DNA from: SZAS-103 sp038316385
GTDB lineage: Bacteria; Pseudomonadota; Gammaproteobacteria; Xanthomonadales; Xanthomonadaceae
Assembly (NCBI GenBank): GCA_038316385.1
Contig: JBBQAN010000010.1
Span: 54,668-118,667 of the forward strand
Direction: 5' to 3'
Length of the DNA: 64,000 bases
Translations under genes and position numbers: made by a program
Notes under the pieces: generated by a model
Seen by the model: only the letters and a program-made list of their open reading frames with translations
Told to the model about the DNA's origin: nothing
The model's database searches: none
Shown here: one piece after another, positions 1 through 10,400 of the stretch
How the letters are laid out: the number at the start of each line of letters is the position of its first letter
Numbering within the stretch: position 1 is the stretch's first letter

Positions 1-269
1 GCTACGAGGCGCTCGCCAAGATCGCCGATCACCAGCCGCAGATCATCTTCGTTGACATCATGATGCCGCGCCTGGATGGCTATCAGACTTGCGCGCTGAT
101 CAAGAACCACCAGATGTTCCGCTCGACGCCGGTGATCATGCTGTCCTCCAAGGACGGCCTGTTCGACAAGGCGCGCGGGCGCATCGTCGGATCCGAGCAA
201 TACCTCACCAAGCCATTCACCCGCGAAGAGCTGCTGTCGGCGATTCGCACCCACGTACCGAAGGGCTGA
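1..269 (+). CDS. pilG: PilG, twitching-motility response regulator (5' end outside window)
   Basis: The 3' part of a single-domain CheY-like receiver is open from the window edge (reading frame starts at base 3) and stops with TGA at 267-269. The phosphoacceptor Asp is encoded at 54-56 in the context FVDIMMPRLDGYQ; the conserved Thr/Ser region (VIMLSSKDG) and Lys (YLTKPF) follow. PilG is the receiver that the ChpA kinase phosphorylates to promote pilus extension and cAMP signalling in Pseudomonas. The assignment rests on sequence plus position as first gene of pilG-pilH-pilI-pilJ-chpA. About the first third of the protein is missing because the window begins inside it. Confidence 0.9.
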   Translation, partial: YEALAKIADHQPQIIFVDIMMPRLDGYQTCALIKNHQMFRSTPVIMLSSKDGLFDKARGRIVGSEQYLTKPFTREELLSAIRTHVPKG

Positions 270-397
270 TTTCACCACTGACCAGTCGCCCCCACCGGCG
301 AAAGGCCGACGTTCCAAAAAGTATTCGCACCTACGCATCGCACCGCGCAAGCAATCGGCGCACGGCATCACAGATTGGGCTGCACAAGGGACATAGC

Positions 398-766
398 ATG
401 GCGCGCATCGCAATCATTGAAGACTCGTTGACCGACACTGCGGTGTTTACCGACATGCTGCGTCGGAACGGTCATCAGGTCATCAGTGCGGGGAGCGCCG
501 AGGAAGGAGTTGCGCTGGTGCGACGCGAGTTGCCGGAGCTGGTGTTGATGGATGTGATCCTGCCCGGCATGAATGGTTTTCAGGCAACGCGCGCACTGAG
601 CCGCGACCCTGCAACCAGTTCGATCCCGGTGATCATCGTCACCACCAAGGCGATGGAGACCGATCGGGTGTGGGGTATGCGTCAGGGGGCGAAAGATTAC
701 ATGGTCAAGCCGCCGAACGAAGCCGAGCTGATCGGTCGCATCAACAGTCTGCTCGGGATCGGCTGA
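398..766 (+). CDS. pilH: PilH, twitching-motility response regulator
   Basis: 122-residue stand-alone receiver beginning MARIAIIEDS. Acidic pocket residues are near the N-terminus (IIEDS), the phosphoacceptor is Asp52 (LMDVILPGMNG), and the conserved Thr (IVTTK) and Lys (MVKPP) are present, so it looks phosphorylatable. In Pil-Chp systems PilH is the second CheY-like output or phosphate sink, linked to pilus retraction. I chose ATG 398, 128 bases after pilG, because the family motif begins directly there; the longer open frame upstream reads through pilG in another frame. pilI starts 6 bases after the stop, so the two are probably co-translated. Confidence 0.92.
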   Translation: MARIAIIEDSLTDTAVFTDMLRRNGHQVISAGSAEEGVALVRRELPELVLMDVILPGMNGFQATRALSRDPATSSIPVIIVTTKAMETDRVWGMRQGAKDYMVKPPNEAELIGRINSLLGIG

Positions 767-771
767 TCGCC

Positions 772-2274
772 ATGGCCAAGCGTCGCGACAAGAATCATGC
801 ACCAGGGCCGGTCACGATCATCCGGCCCGGTGAGCAAGGCCTGCCTGCTGATGCAGTGAAGCACGACGAGCCGGTCAAACATACCAAATCGGCCAAGCCG
901 ACCAAGTCGGCCAGATTGCTCAAGAAGGAAGCCCAGGCGAAGCGCGGGTCTGCTTCCCCGGCGGCGGCCGAAATCCCTGTAGAAACCAATATTTATCCGG
1001 TAGTCGAAGTCCAGCACGACCTCGAAGTCCGGTGGGACGTCGAAGCCCAGCAGGAAGTCGAAGCCCAGCAGGAAGTCGAAGCGCAGCAGGAAGTCGAAGC
1101 GCAGCAGGACGTCGAAGCCCAGCAGAACGTTGAAGCCCAACACGAAATCGAACTCTGGCACGAAGTCGAAACTCCGACTGACGCGCAGGCAAATGATGTT
1201 GCCGTCGAGTTCCTGGTCAGCGATGCCCCGGTCGCGCCGGCTGCCGATGATGTGCCCATCCTTGAGATGGATATGCAGTCCGCGCGCGGGCCCGAAGCCG
1301 ACTACGGGAAGTCCAGCGAGGCGATTCCGGAGGTCGAAGATGCCTCAGGCGCTCTTGCGCAGGCGATCGACGTCGATCCGAATACGGTCACGTCCAAGGC
1401 GAAACAGTTCGAGTCCATTCCGATCATTCCCACGCAGGGGGAAGCGGTCGAACTGGGCGAGCAGGGCATGCACGCTGGCGATGCTGACTCCGAGATTCGC
1501 CGGGACTGGACGCCGGCGAGCGATGGGTCTTCCGAGCGCGAGACGGTCACATTCGACTTGCCCGGCCACGAACAATCCGAATCTGTAGTTGCGGAAGAGC
1601 CGGATGGCAAGGGCAGTAAATCGGGCCATAAGCTCAAACTCAGCAAGTTGCAGAAGCACGCGCGTGACGCGTCGAGTCCAACGGCCGATGCAAAGCTGGA
1701 GCCGGTCGTCGAACCCGTTCGGCCGCCGAAACCGCCGCGCCCAGCGCGCACGCCTGCATTCGCCAAACTCGCCGAATACCAGAGTCTCAGCCTCGCGCAC
1801 GTGCCGGGCCTGCCCGAAGAAACCGATGTGCCGGGGCACTGGCGCGGCGTCGGATTCGGGCTCGGCGACCGCCGACTGGTCAGCGCATTCGATGAGGTTG
1901 TGGAAATCATGCGCATGCCGGAGATCACCCACGTTCCCGGCACCCAGTCGTGGATGCTGGGTGTCGCCAACGTGCGCGGTACCTTGCTGCCGGTGGTCGA
2001 TCTCAAACAGTTTCTCGAAGGCGAACGCACCGTCCTGCATGAAAGTCAGCGCATGCTGGTAGTGCGTCAAGGCGGCGGCAACGTGGCGGTGCTGATCGAT
2101 CAATTGTTCGGCCAGCGCACATTCAACGACGCGCAGAAAACCGTTGTTGGCGAGGATGAAAGCCGCTACGGCCATTTCGTCAAGCAGATGTACCGGGTAG
2201 GCGATAACGACTGGGGTGTGTTCAGCATGTCGATGCTGGTGCGTACTCCGGAATTCAGGCAGGCCGCGGCGTGA
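772..2274 (+). CDS. pilI: PilI, CheW-like adaptor with long repetitive acidic N-terminal extension
   Basis: 500 residues, against roughly 180 for typical PilI. The C-terminal part (about residues 355-495) is a CheW-like domain, with the pattern ANVRGTLLPVVDL typical of the family; CheW proteins bridge the PilJ receptor and the ChpA kinase in the cytoplasm at the pole. The first ~350 residues are low-complexity, acidic and Lys/Pro/Ala-rich, and contain six tandem hexapeptides of the form VEAQQ(E/D/N) at about residues 90-125. No signal peptide or membrane segment is visible. ATG 772 follows pilH by 6 bases; upstream in-frame starts lie inside pilH. The extension is probably disordered; its function is unknown. 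It could act as a spacer within the polar array. Confidence 0.88.
   Translation: MAKRRDKNHAPGPVTIIRPGEQGLPADAVKHDEPVKHTKSAKPTKSARLLKKEAQAKRGSASPAAAEIPVETNIYPVVEVQHDLEVRWDVEAQQEVEAQQEVEAQQEVEAQQDVEAQQNVEAQHEIELWHEVETPTDAQANDVAVEFLVSDAPVAPAADDVPILEMDMQSARGPEADYGKSSEAIPEVEDASGALAQAIDVDPNTVTSKAKQFESIPIIPTQGEAVELGEQGMHAGDADSEIRRDWTPASDGSSERETVTFDLPGHEQSESVVAEEPDGKGSKSGHKLKLSKLQKHARDASSPTADAKLEPVVEPVRPPKPPRPARTPAFAKLAEYQSLSLAHVPGLPEETDVPGHWRGVGFGLGDRRLVSAFDEVVEIMRMPEITHVPGTQSWMLGVANVRGTLLPVVDLKQFLEGERTVLHESQRMLVVRQGGGNVAVLIDQLFGQRTFNDAQKTVVGEDESRYGHFVKQMYRVGDNDWGVFSMSMLVRTPEFRQAAA
1039..1146 (+). repeat. 18-bp in-frame tandem repeat, six copies, inside pilI
   Basis: Six consecutive 18-bp units (1039, 1057, 1075, 1093, 1111, 1129) based on gtcgaagcccagcaggaa. 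Units 1 and 2 are identical; the others differ at a few bases, and unit 6 is the most diverged. Each encodes VEAQQ plus an acidic or polar residue. Degenerate units continue on both sides (VEVQHD, LEVRWD before; IELWHE after). The repeats keep frame, so copy-number change would lengthen or shorten PilI by six residues at a time. Confidence 0.95.
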
Positions 2275-2311
2275 GCGGCGGTTCGTATTTACAAGCGATC
2301 GAGGTCGAGTC

Positions 2312-4348
2312 ATGAGCAACGTGAGCGGTGGACTTCTCGGACGGGCCAGCAGTTGGGGCACGAATATCTGGATCGGTATCGTCATCGTGGCGTTGCTGGT
2401 TTTTGCAGCGAACACCGGCTTCTCGACCCTTTACGGCAAACAGGAAACCAATGCCAGCGCATTGGTCGCCGATATTTCGGTGAAGTCGCAGCAACTTGCG
2501 GTGCAGGCAAAAGACGCCGTCGCCGGCGATCAGGATGCCTTCGCCAAATTCAAGGACACCCGAGCCGCGATCGAAGCCAATATCAAGAATCTGCAGGACG
2601 GCAGCTTCTCGGCCGGCGTGCCTTCGTACCGGACTGCATTCGGCATCAGCGGTCCGTTACAGAAACTTGCCGACACTTGGGCGCCGATCGCATCGAATGC
2701 CGACCTGATCATCCGCAACCAGGATCAGGTGCTCGCGATCGCGAGCAGTGCCAATCAGTTCACCGCCAAGGTGCAGCCGCTGAAGTCGCGCATGGACGAA
2801 GTGGCCCGCGCGATGTCCGATGGCGGCGCGCCCGCCGCACAGTTGCTGCTTGCAATGCGGCAGATCAATCTTGCCGATACGCTCGCCCGTGACGTTGCGG
2901 TGTTGCGTGCAGGTGGTGCGGATTCGGCAGCGGCAGGCGACGCGCTCGTTCGCGAATCCAGTTTGTTCGGTCAGGTTCTCAAGGGTTTCCAGGACGGCGA
3001 TCCCGGGCTGGGCATCACCAAGCTCAACGGTGCCGCTTCGGTCGCGGCGCTGAGCCAGGTCAACCGACTCAACTCCGATGCGCAACAGTCGCTCGGCACG
3101 ATCCTGAAGTCCGCCAAGCAGTTTGGCGAGGTGCAGGCCGCCGAGAAACAGATATCCGATGGTTCCACCTTGTTGCTGGCCAATTCGCAGAGTCTCTACA
3201 CGGCGTTCACATCGTTGTCGACGCATCGCGTGTTCCCGAGTGCCTACGTCGGGTTCATTTCCGGCATTGCTCTGCTGCTCGGACTGATCGGCTTGTTGTG
3301 GACCTTGTACCGCCAGCAACAAGCCCGTTACCGCAAGACGCAGGAGGACAGTCAGCGCAACCAGGAGGCGATCATGCGCCTGCTGAACGAGACCGGCTCT
3401 CTTGCTGAAGGCGACTTGACGGTTCGTGCAACGGTGACCGAGGACATCACCGGCGCCATCGCCGACTCGATCAACCTCGCGGTCGAAGAGCTGCGCAGCC
3501 TGGTAACCACGATCAACGAGACCGCAGTGCAGGTCGCGGCGGCATCGCAGGAAACCCAGGCCACTGCAATGCACTTGGCTGAGGCAGCCGAGCACCAAGC
3601 CCAGCAGATCAACACCGCTTCCGACAAGATCTCGGAAATGGCGGCGTCGATCGACGAGGTGTCGAAGAACTCCGCCGAGTCGGCCGACGTGGCCCAGCGC
3701 TCGGTGCAGATCGCCGCAAAAGGTGCCGACGTGGTGCGCCAGACGATCCAGGGCATGGACAGCATCCGCGACCAGATTCAGGAAACCTCGAAGCGCATCA
3801 AACGCCTCGGCGAGTCGTCACAGGAAATCGGCTCGATCGTTGAACTGATCAACGATATCTCCGAACAGACCAACATCCTCGCGCTGAACGCCGCCATCCA
3901 GGCAGCGTCTGCGGGTGAAGCGGGCCGCGGCTTCGCGGTCGTAGCCGATGAAGTGCAGCGACTCGCCGAACGCGCATCCAATGCGACCAAGCGCATCGAG
4001 ACCCTGGTGCAGACGATTCAGTCCGATACCAACGAAGCGGTGAACTCGATGGAACAAACCACCGCCGAGGTGGTGTCGGGTGCACGCCTCGCCGAGGACG
4101 CGGGCCTCGCGCTCGGCGAAATCGAAACGGTGTCGACCGACTTGGCCAACCTGATTTCGAACATCTCGACAGCGGCCAAGCAGCAAACCACGGCGGCGAC
4201 CGACATCACCGCGACCATGAACTCGATTCAGGAGATCACCTCGCAGACCTCGCACGGCGCGAGCCAGACAGCCGAGTCGATCGGTAATCTTGCTCAACTC
4301 GCTGCAAACCTGCGGCGATCGGTCGCCGACTTCAAGCTGCCGGGCTGA
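2312..4348 (+). CDS. pilJ: PilJ, methyl-accepting chemotaxis-like receptor for type IV pili
   Basis: 678-residue chemoreceptor. Transmembrane segment 1 lies at about residues 17-38 and segment 2 at about 312-332; the ~270 residues between form the periplasmic sensor with two PilJ-type helical modules. A HAMP linker follows TM2. The highly conserved cytoplasmic hairpin tip is at about residues 516-553 (SEQTNILALNAAIQA, then GRGFAVVADEVQRLAE). It senses pilus/surface contact and signals through PilI and ChpA. I chose ATG 2312 (MSNVSGG) over the longer frame because that runs back into pilI. No pilK methyltransferase gene follows, unlike Pseudomonas, where pilK lies between pilJ and chpA. Confidence 0.93.
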   Translation: MSNVSGGLLGRASSWGTNIWIGIVIVALLVFAANTGFSTLYGKQETNASALVADISVKSQQLAVQAKDAVAGDQDAFAKFKDTRAAIEANIKNLQDGSFSAGVPSYRTAFGISGPLQKLADTWAPIASNADLIIRNQDQVLAIASSANQFTAKVQPLKSRMDEVARAMSDGGAPAAQLLLAMRQINLADTLARDVAVLRAGGADSAAAGDALVRESSLFGQVLKGFQDGDPGLGITKLNGAASVAALSQVNRLNSDAQQSLGTILKSAKQFGEVQAAEKQISDGSTLLLANSQSLYTAFTSLSTHRVFPSAYVGFISGIALLLGLIGLLWTLYRQQQARYRKTQEDSQRNQEAIMRLLNETGSLAEGDLTVRATVTEDITGAIADSINLAVEELRSLVTTINETAVQVAAASQETQATAMHLAEAAEHQAQQINTASDKISEMAASIDEVSKNSAESADVAQRSVQIAAKGADVVRQTIQGMDSIRDQIQETSKRIKRLGESSQEIGSIVELINDISEQTNILALNAAIQAASAGEAGRGFAVVADEVQRLAERASNATKRIETLVQTIQSDTNEAVNSMEQTTAEVVSGARLAEDAGLALGEIETVSTDLANLISNISTAAKQQTTAATDITATMNSIQEITSQTSHGASQTAESIGNLAQLAANLRRSVADFKLPG

Positions 4349-4418
4349 GAGGCCTCCACGTGACAGTACAGCGCGGGTCCACCTTCATGATGGACTCGCG
4401 CGCTGACGGGATTTCGGG

Positions 4419-7400
4419 ATGAGGCTGCAACAGGACTCCAATTTCACCACCTTGAGTTGGGTAAAACCCGAGCTCGACGAGACCCTGCGCCTGGCGCGGC
4501 AGGCGTTGGAAGACCACGTCGAGAACGGCGCCGAGCGCAACCAGATGCAGGTCTGCGTGGCCCAATTGCATCAGGTGCAGGGCACCCTGCGCATGGTCGA
4601 GTTGTACGGCGCGGCGATGGTGGCGGAAGAAATGGAGCAACTCGCCAACGCGCTGCTCGGCACCAGCGTCGCCAATCGCGAGGAAGCCTACGGCGCGCTG
4701 ATGCGCAGCATCATGCAGTTGCCCGATTACCTCGAGCGCCTGCAGAGCGGCCACAAAGACATCCCGATGGTGTTGTTGCCGCTGCTCAACGATCTGCGCG
4801 GCGCGCGCGGCGAAAAGGTCGTACCCGAGAGCGTGCTGTTCTCGGTCGATCTGGGTCGTCCATTGCCGACCAGCGTAGCCACACCTGATGCGGTCTTGTC
4901 CGACGCACAATTACGCACCGCTGTCGAACCGCTCCGCGAAACCTTCCAGACCGCATTGTTGCCATGGCTGCGCGACGAAGACCGGCCGGAGACGATCGTC
5001 GCATTGGGCGGCGTATGCACGCAGTTGCTCGCAATTGTCACGGTCGAGCCGGCCCGCAAATTGTTCTGGATCGCCGATGGCATCCTCGCCGCGCTGGAGT
5101 CGGGTGCGTTCGCCGCCACCAAGCCACTCAAGCAGGCGCTGGCCAAGATTGAGCGCGAGATCAAGCGTCTTGCCGACGATGGCGAGGCGGCATTTGCGGC
5201 TGCGCCGCCATCCGAACTCACCCGTCAACTGCTCTATCACGTCGTCAGCGCACCGACCGACGATGCCCGCATCGCCGCGATCCGCGATGCATTCGGACTC
5301 GAACGCGAGCAGCACGACGAGGACGAGCTCGCGCATGCGCGCGGTAGCCTGACTGGACACAACCGCGAGCTCCTCGACACCGTGTCCGCAGGTATCAAGG
5401 AAGACTTGCTGCGGGTCAAGGAAGCGCTGGACATGCATCTGCGCACCAGCGGCTCGCCGGTTGCCGACTTGGCCCCGCAAGCCGATGCCCTCGGCGCGAT
5501 CGCCGATACGCTGGGTATGCTCGGGCTCGGGGTTCCGCGGAAGGTGGTGCAGGACCAACGCATCGCAATCCAGTCGCTCGCCAGCGGCCAGCGTGTTGCC
5601 GATGAAAGCGCGCTGCTGGATATCGCCGGCGCGCTGCTCTACGTCGAAGCCTCGCTCGACGATCAGGTCGCGCGTCTGGGCCAGCCGGCCGAAGGCCAGA
5701 CCCAGGACACCGGTGCGATGCCCGCACGCGAGTCGCAGCAGGCGCTCGATGCGTTGATCAAGGAATCCGTCGCCAATTTCGTACAGGCGCGGCAGTGCTT
5801 TGTCGCATTCATCGAAGCGGGCTGGGATCACGCGCAATTGAACGACGTGCCGCGACTGCTCGATGAAGTGGCGGGCGCGATGCATTTGCTCGAACAAGCC
5901 CGCGCGGCCACGCAATTGCATGCGCTGAGCGTGTTCACCCAGATCGAACTGGTGCAGTTGCAACGCGTTCCAGACGCAGCGCAGATGGATCGTCTCGCCG
6001 ACGCACTGGCGAGTCTGGAGTATTACCTCGAGGCGTTGCGCGATCATCGCCCGCAACGCGAGCGCATCCTGGAGCTAGCCGAACATGGCTTGGTCGCGCT
6101 TGGTTACTGGCCTGTGCCTGTAGCCGCCGAACAAAGCATCGCCGATGCAGCGCGGCGCAAGGACGAGCCGGCGCTCAAGCAGACTGCTGAAGCCGCGCCA
6201 GTCGGGGTCGCTGCGCCCGTCGAGGCTGCGCCCGTTGAGGAAGAAATTACCGCCGAACCCGTCGCGATCGAAGCGGTCGCGCCGGCCGCAGATGTCGTCG
6301 AGGCGCCGGTTGCCCAAGGTAGCGCGGCCAAGGTTGCAGCGGCTGCGCCTGCTGCCGCTCCGGCATCGGGGATCAACTACGGATTTGCCGATAACACCGA
6401 AATCGACGACGACATCCGCGAGGTGTTCATCGAAGAGCTCGACGAGGAAACCGGCAACCTCAACCAGTTGTATGCGGAATGGTCTGCGGCACCTGCCGAA
6501 ACCGACGTGCTGCGCCCGTTACGCCGCGTCTTCCACACGCTCAAGGGCAGCGGCCGGTTGGTCGGTGCGCTCGGCCTGGGCGAGTTCAGCTGGCATATCG
6601 AGAGCATGCTCAACCGCGTGCTTGATGGCAGCCGTCCGGCCAGTCCGGCCGTGGTCGCACTGGTCGGGCAAGCTGCCGAAACCCTTCCGCAATTCCGCAA
6701 CGCCTTGATGGGCAGCGGCCAAGTGACTGCGGACATCGAAGGCCTGTCCGGGATTGCCGATCGCGTGGCTGCCGGCGAAGAAGCGTACTTCGTTCCCAAG
6801 CCTATCGCGGTCGTCGAACCTGCTGTGGTCGAGATCGTCGCGGAAACTGCGGTCGAACCTGTCGAAGCCGAAGCAGCCGAACCGATCGAAGTTGGATCCG
6901 AAGCGATCCCGACCGAAACTGCCGCGTCGGTCGACGAAGAGGTCGAAGCCGCCATGCCCGAGGAAGCCGAAGCGCTCCCGGAAGGCGACTACGCCAACAT
7001 CGACCCGGTTCTGCTGGAAATCCTGCGTGCCGAAGTCGAAGTCCATCTGCAAACCATCCAGAAATGGAGCGCAGCGAACGCAGTGTCACCGCAGCCGGTA
7101 TCGGAGGCGCTGCTGCGCGCCGTGCATACCGTCAGCGGCGCCTTCGCGATGACCGAAGTGCCGCATATCACCGACGTCCTCTCACCGACCGAAGGTTATA
7201 TCCGTCGCCTGCTCGGGCAACATGAATTGCCGTCGCCTTCTGGTGTTGCGCTGATCGGCGACGTGGCCCGCGCGATCGATCACGTACTGACTGCGTTGCA
7301 GCAGCCGCGTCCGCTGATCGCGACGCAAGCAGCGCTCACCGAACGCGCGGTCGCACTGCGCGACGCGCTGCCCGAGCCGACCACACCGATCATGCCCGTG

Positions 7401-10400
7401 CATCTGGACGAGATCGAGGAGCAAGCGATCGCGGCCGAGATGGTTGCCGAACTTGCCGCAACGCAGCCGGCCCCGGAGTTGGTGGATACTCTCGACACGG
7501 TGCCGGACGAGACCGCTGTCGCCGCGTTTGCGACCGAATTGTCGAGTCATGATGTCGAGGCCACTGCGTCCGAACCTGTCGCCGCTGAGCAAACCGAAGC
7601 CGAACGTTACGCCGCCGAGCAGGCCGACGCCGAGCGTCTGGAATACGAGAAACTGGAATACGAGTACGCCGACGCGGAGCGCGTTGCTGCCGGGCAACGT
7701 GCCGAAGCCGAAGCCGAACGTGCTGCCGCAGAACAGGCCGAAGCCGAACGTGTTGCCGCAGAACATGCAGAAGCCGAAGCCGAAGCCGAACGCGTCGCGG
7801 CCGAGCACGCCGAAGCCGCACGTACGGTCGCAGAGCATGCCGAAGCCGAACGCGTTGCAGCCGAGCATGCCGAAGCCGAACGTGTTGCGGCCGAGCATGC
7901 CGAAGCCGAACGTGTTGCGGCCGAGCATGCCGAGTTCGAACGCATCTTCGCCGAACAGGAAGCCGAACGCGTCGCAGCCGAACAGGTCGCAGCCGAGCAG
8001 GCCGCAGCCGAGCAGGCCGCAGCCGAACGTGTTGCGGCAGAGCAGGCCGAAGCTGAAGCCGCTCGCGTTGCGGTCGAGAAGCAATTGATCCAGGCCGTTG
8101 TCGCCGAACAGGACGACAGCGTGCGGATCGCGAGAACCAATCTCGAAGTCGCGCGGGCAGAAGCCGAACAGGCCGAAGCCGATCGCCTCGCTGCCGACAA
8201 GCGTCGTGCTGGCAAAGCCGCCAAGAAAGCTGCGACGCAAAATGTCGCAACCACGAAGGCTGCGGTCTTGCACGCCGAAGCGGAACTGGCCGAAGCCGAA
8301 CGCATCGTGGCCGAGCGCGTGGCAGTCGAGCAGGCGCAAGCGGAGCAGGCCGTGGTAGATCACGCCGCCGTCGAACGCGCGGAAACCGAGGCTTTGGGCG
8401 CCGAAGTCGCCCAGGCCGCGCAAGACGCAGCCGTCGAGCCGTCGGTTGCACACGAGGCAGCCAGTGAAGCCCCGATCGCCGAGCAAACCGCGAAGTCGGG
8501 TTTTGCGTATGTCCCGGGCATGGTTGAAGCCGACCCTGACGAACCACTCGACCTGACCGACATCGATCCGGAATTGCTGGATATCTTCATCGAGGAAACC
8601 ACGGACATTCTTGATCATTCCGATGGCTTGCTCACGCGTTTGCGCGAAGCGCCATCCGAACGCGAGCCGGTAGTAGGACTACAACGTGATCTGCATACCC
8701 TGAAGGGTGGCGCGCGGATGGCCGGCATGATGTCGATGGGCGAACTTGCCCATGCGATGGAGTCGCTGCTTGAGGCTTCGGTCGAGCAGCGCCTGGAGTT
8801 GGTTGCGTACAGCCTGGGCATTCTCGAACACGGCTTCGATCGCCTGCACGGCATGTTGTCGCGCGTACAGCAACGTCAGGCAGTCGCTTTACCCGAGCAA
8901 CTCATTTCTGAATTCACCGCGCTGGCACGCGGCGAGACCGTTCGCCCATCGGCACCTGCCGAGACGCCTGCCGATCTTCCGGCGTCGGTAGAAACAGTCG
9001 CGTTCGCCGAACCGCTTGCGCCAATGGAAGCTGCCGATCCGGCTGCAGCGGACATCTACACCGAGGCTGCCGAACTAGTCGCGCCTGCTGCGAGAATCGA
9101 ACCCGCCAAACCGGCGGCTGCGAAGCACGTGCTCAAGCCTTTGTCCATGCCGGTGGAAGCCGCGTTCGACGAAGACGACGACATCAGCATCCGCGCGCCA
9201 CAGGAACAGGTGCGCATCCGCGCGGACCTGCTCGATCGCCTGGTGAACTACGCCGGCGAAGTCGCGATCTATCGCGCGCGTCTCGAACAGCAACTCGGCA
9301 CCTTCCGCACCCACCTCGACGAGCTCGAGCAGACCACAACGCGTCTGCGCACGCAGCTGCGCAAGCTGGAGATCGAAACCGAGGCGCAGATCAGCGCGCG
9401 TTATCAGCGCGCCGGCGATGGCGAGGAAGCCTTCGATCCACTCGAGCTCGACCGCTTCTCGACCCAGCAGCAACTCACCCGGGCGCTGGCCGAGTCCGCG
9501 GCCGACATGACCAGCTTGCATGTCTCGCTGGACGACGTGACCCGCCAGTACGAAACCCTGCTACTGCAACAATCGCGGGTAAGTTCGGAGCTGCAGGACG
9601 GCCTGATGCGCACGCGCATGGTGCCGTTCGATGCGCTCGTCCCGCGTCTACGCCGCGTGGTGCGTCAGACCGCGAGCGAAACCGGCAAACAAATTCAGCT
9701 CAAGGTCGAAGGCGCGCAGGGCGAGATGGATCGCAACGTGCTCGACCGCATGACCGCGCCGCTGGAACACATGCTGCGTAACGCCGCCGTGCACGGGCTG
9801 GAATCGCCGGAAGTGCGTCTTGCCGAAGGCAAGAACCCCGAGGGCACGGTCACTGTCAGCATGCATCGCGAAGGCTCGGAAGTCGTGATGCTGGTATCCG
9901 ACGATGGGCGCGGGCTCAATCGCGAGGCGATCCGCCAGAAGGCGATCGAGCGCGGTCTGCTCAAGGCCGGTGTCGAGGTCAGCGACAGCGCGCTGTACGC
10001 ATTCATTCTTGAAAGCGGATTCTCGACTGCGGACGTCGTCAGCCGCCTCGCCGGTCGTGGCGTCGGCATGGATGTGGTGCACAACGAAATCCGCCAACTC
10101 GGCGGCTCGCTGGAGCTTGGTTCCACCGCCGGCAAGGGCACCCTGTTCACCATCCGCCTGCCATTCACGCTCGCGGTGACCCAGGCCGCACTGGTCAAGA
10201 TCGGCGACACCAGCTTCGCGGTGCCAATCTCCTCGGTGCAAGGCGTCGGCCGTATCGCGCGCGCAGAACTCGAGAAGCAGCTCGCGTCCGAGCATCCGGT
10301 GTACGTGTACGCTGGCGAGGAATACGCCATTCACGATCTCGGGCGCCTGCTCGGCGGTGCGCCGGCCAAGGCGCATGGCAGTCTGCAGATGCCGTTGCTG

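Noticed and set aside
697..1161. Leu/Phe/Asp repeat protein antisense to pilI
   Set aside because: It is the complementary reading of the 18-bp pilI repeats; the pilI reading has an intact CheW domain downstream.
7801..7950. Regularly spaced 30-bp repeats as a possible CRISPR array
   Set aside because: The units are directly adjacent without spacers, keep the reading frame of chpA and encode a decapeptide repeat.
7182..8618. Long Phe/Gly-rich and Arg-rich open frames antisense to chpA
   Set aside because: They are mirror images of the Ala/Glu repeat codons of chpA, with no plausible start signal or domain.
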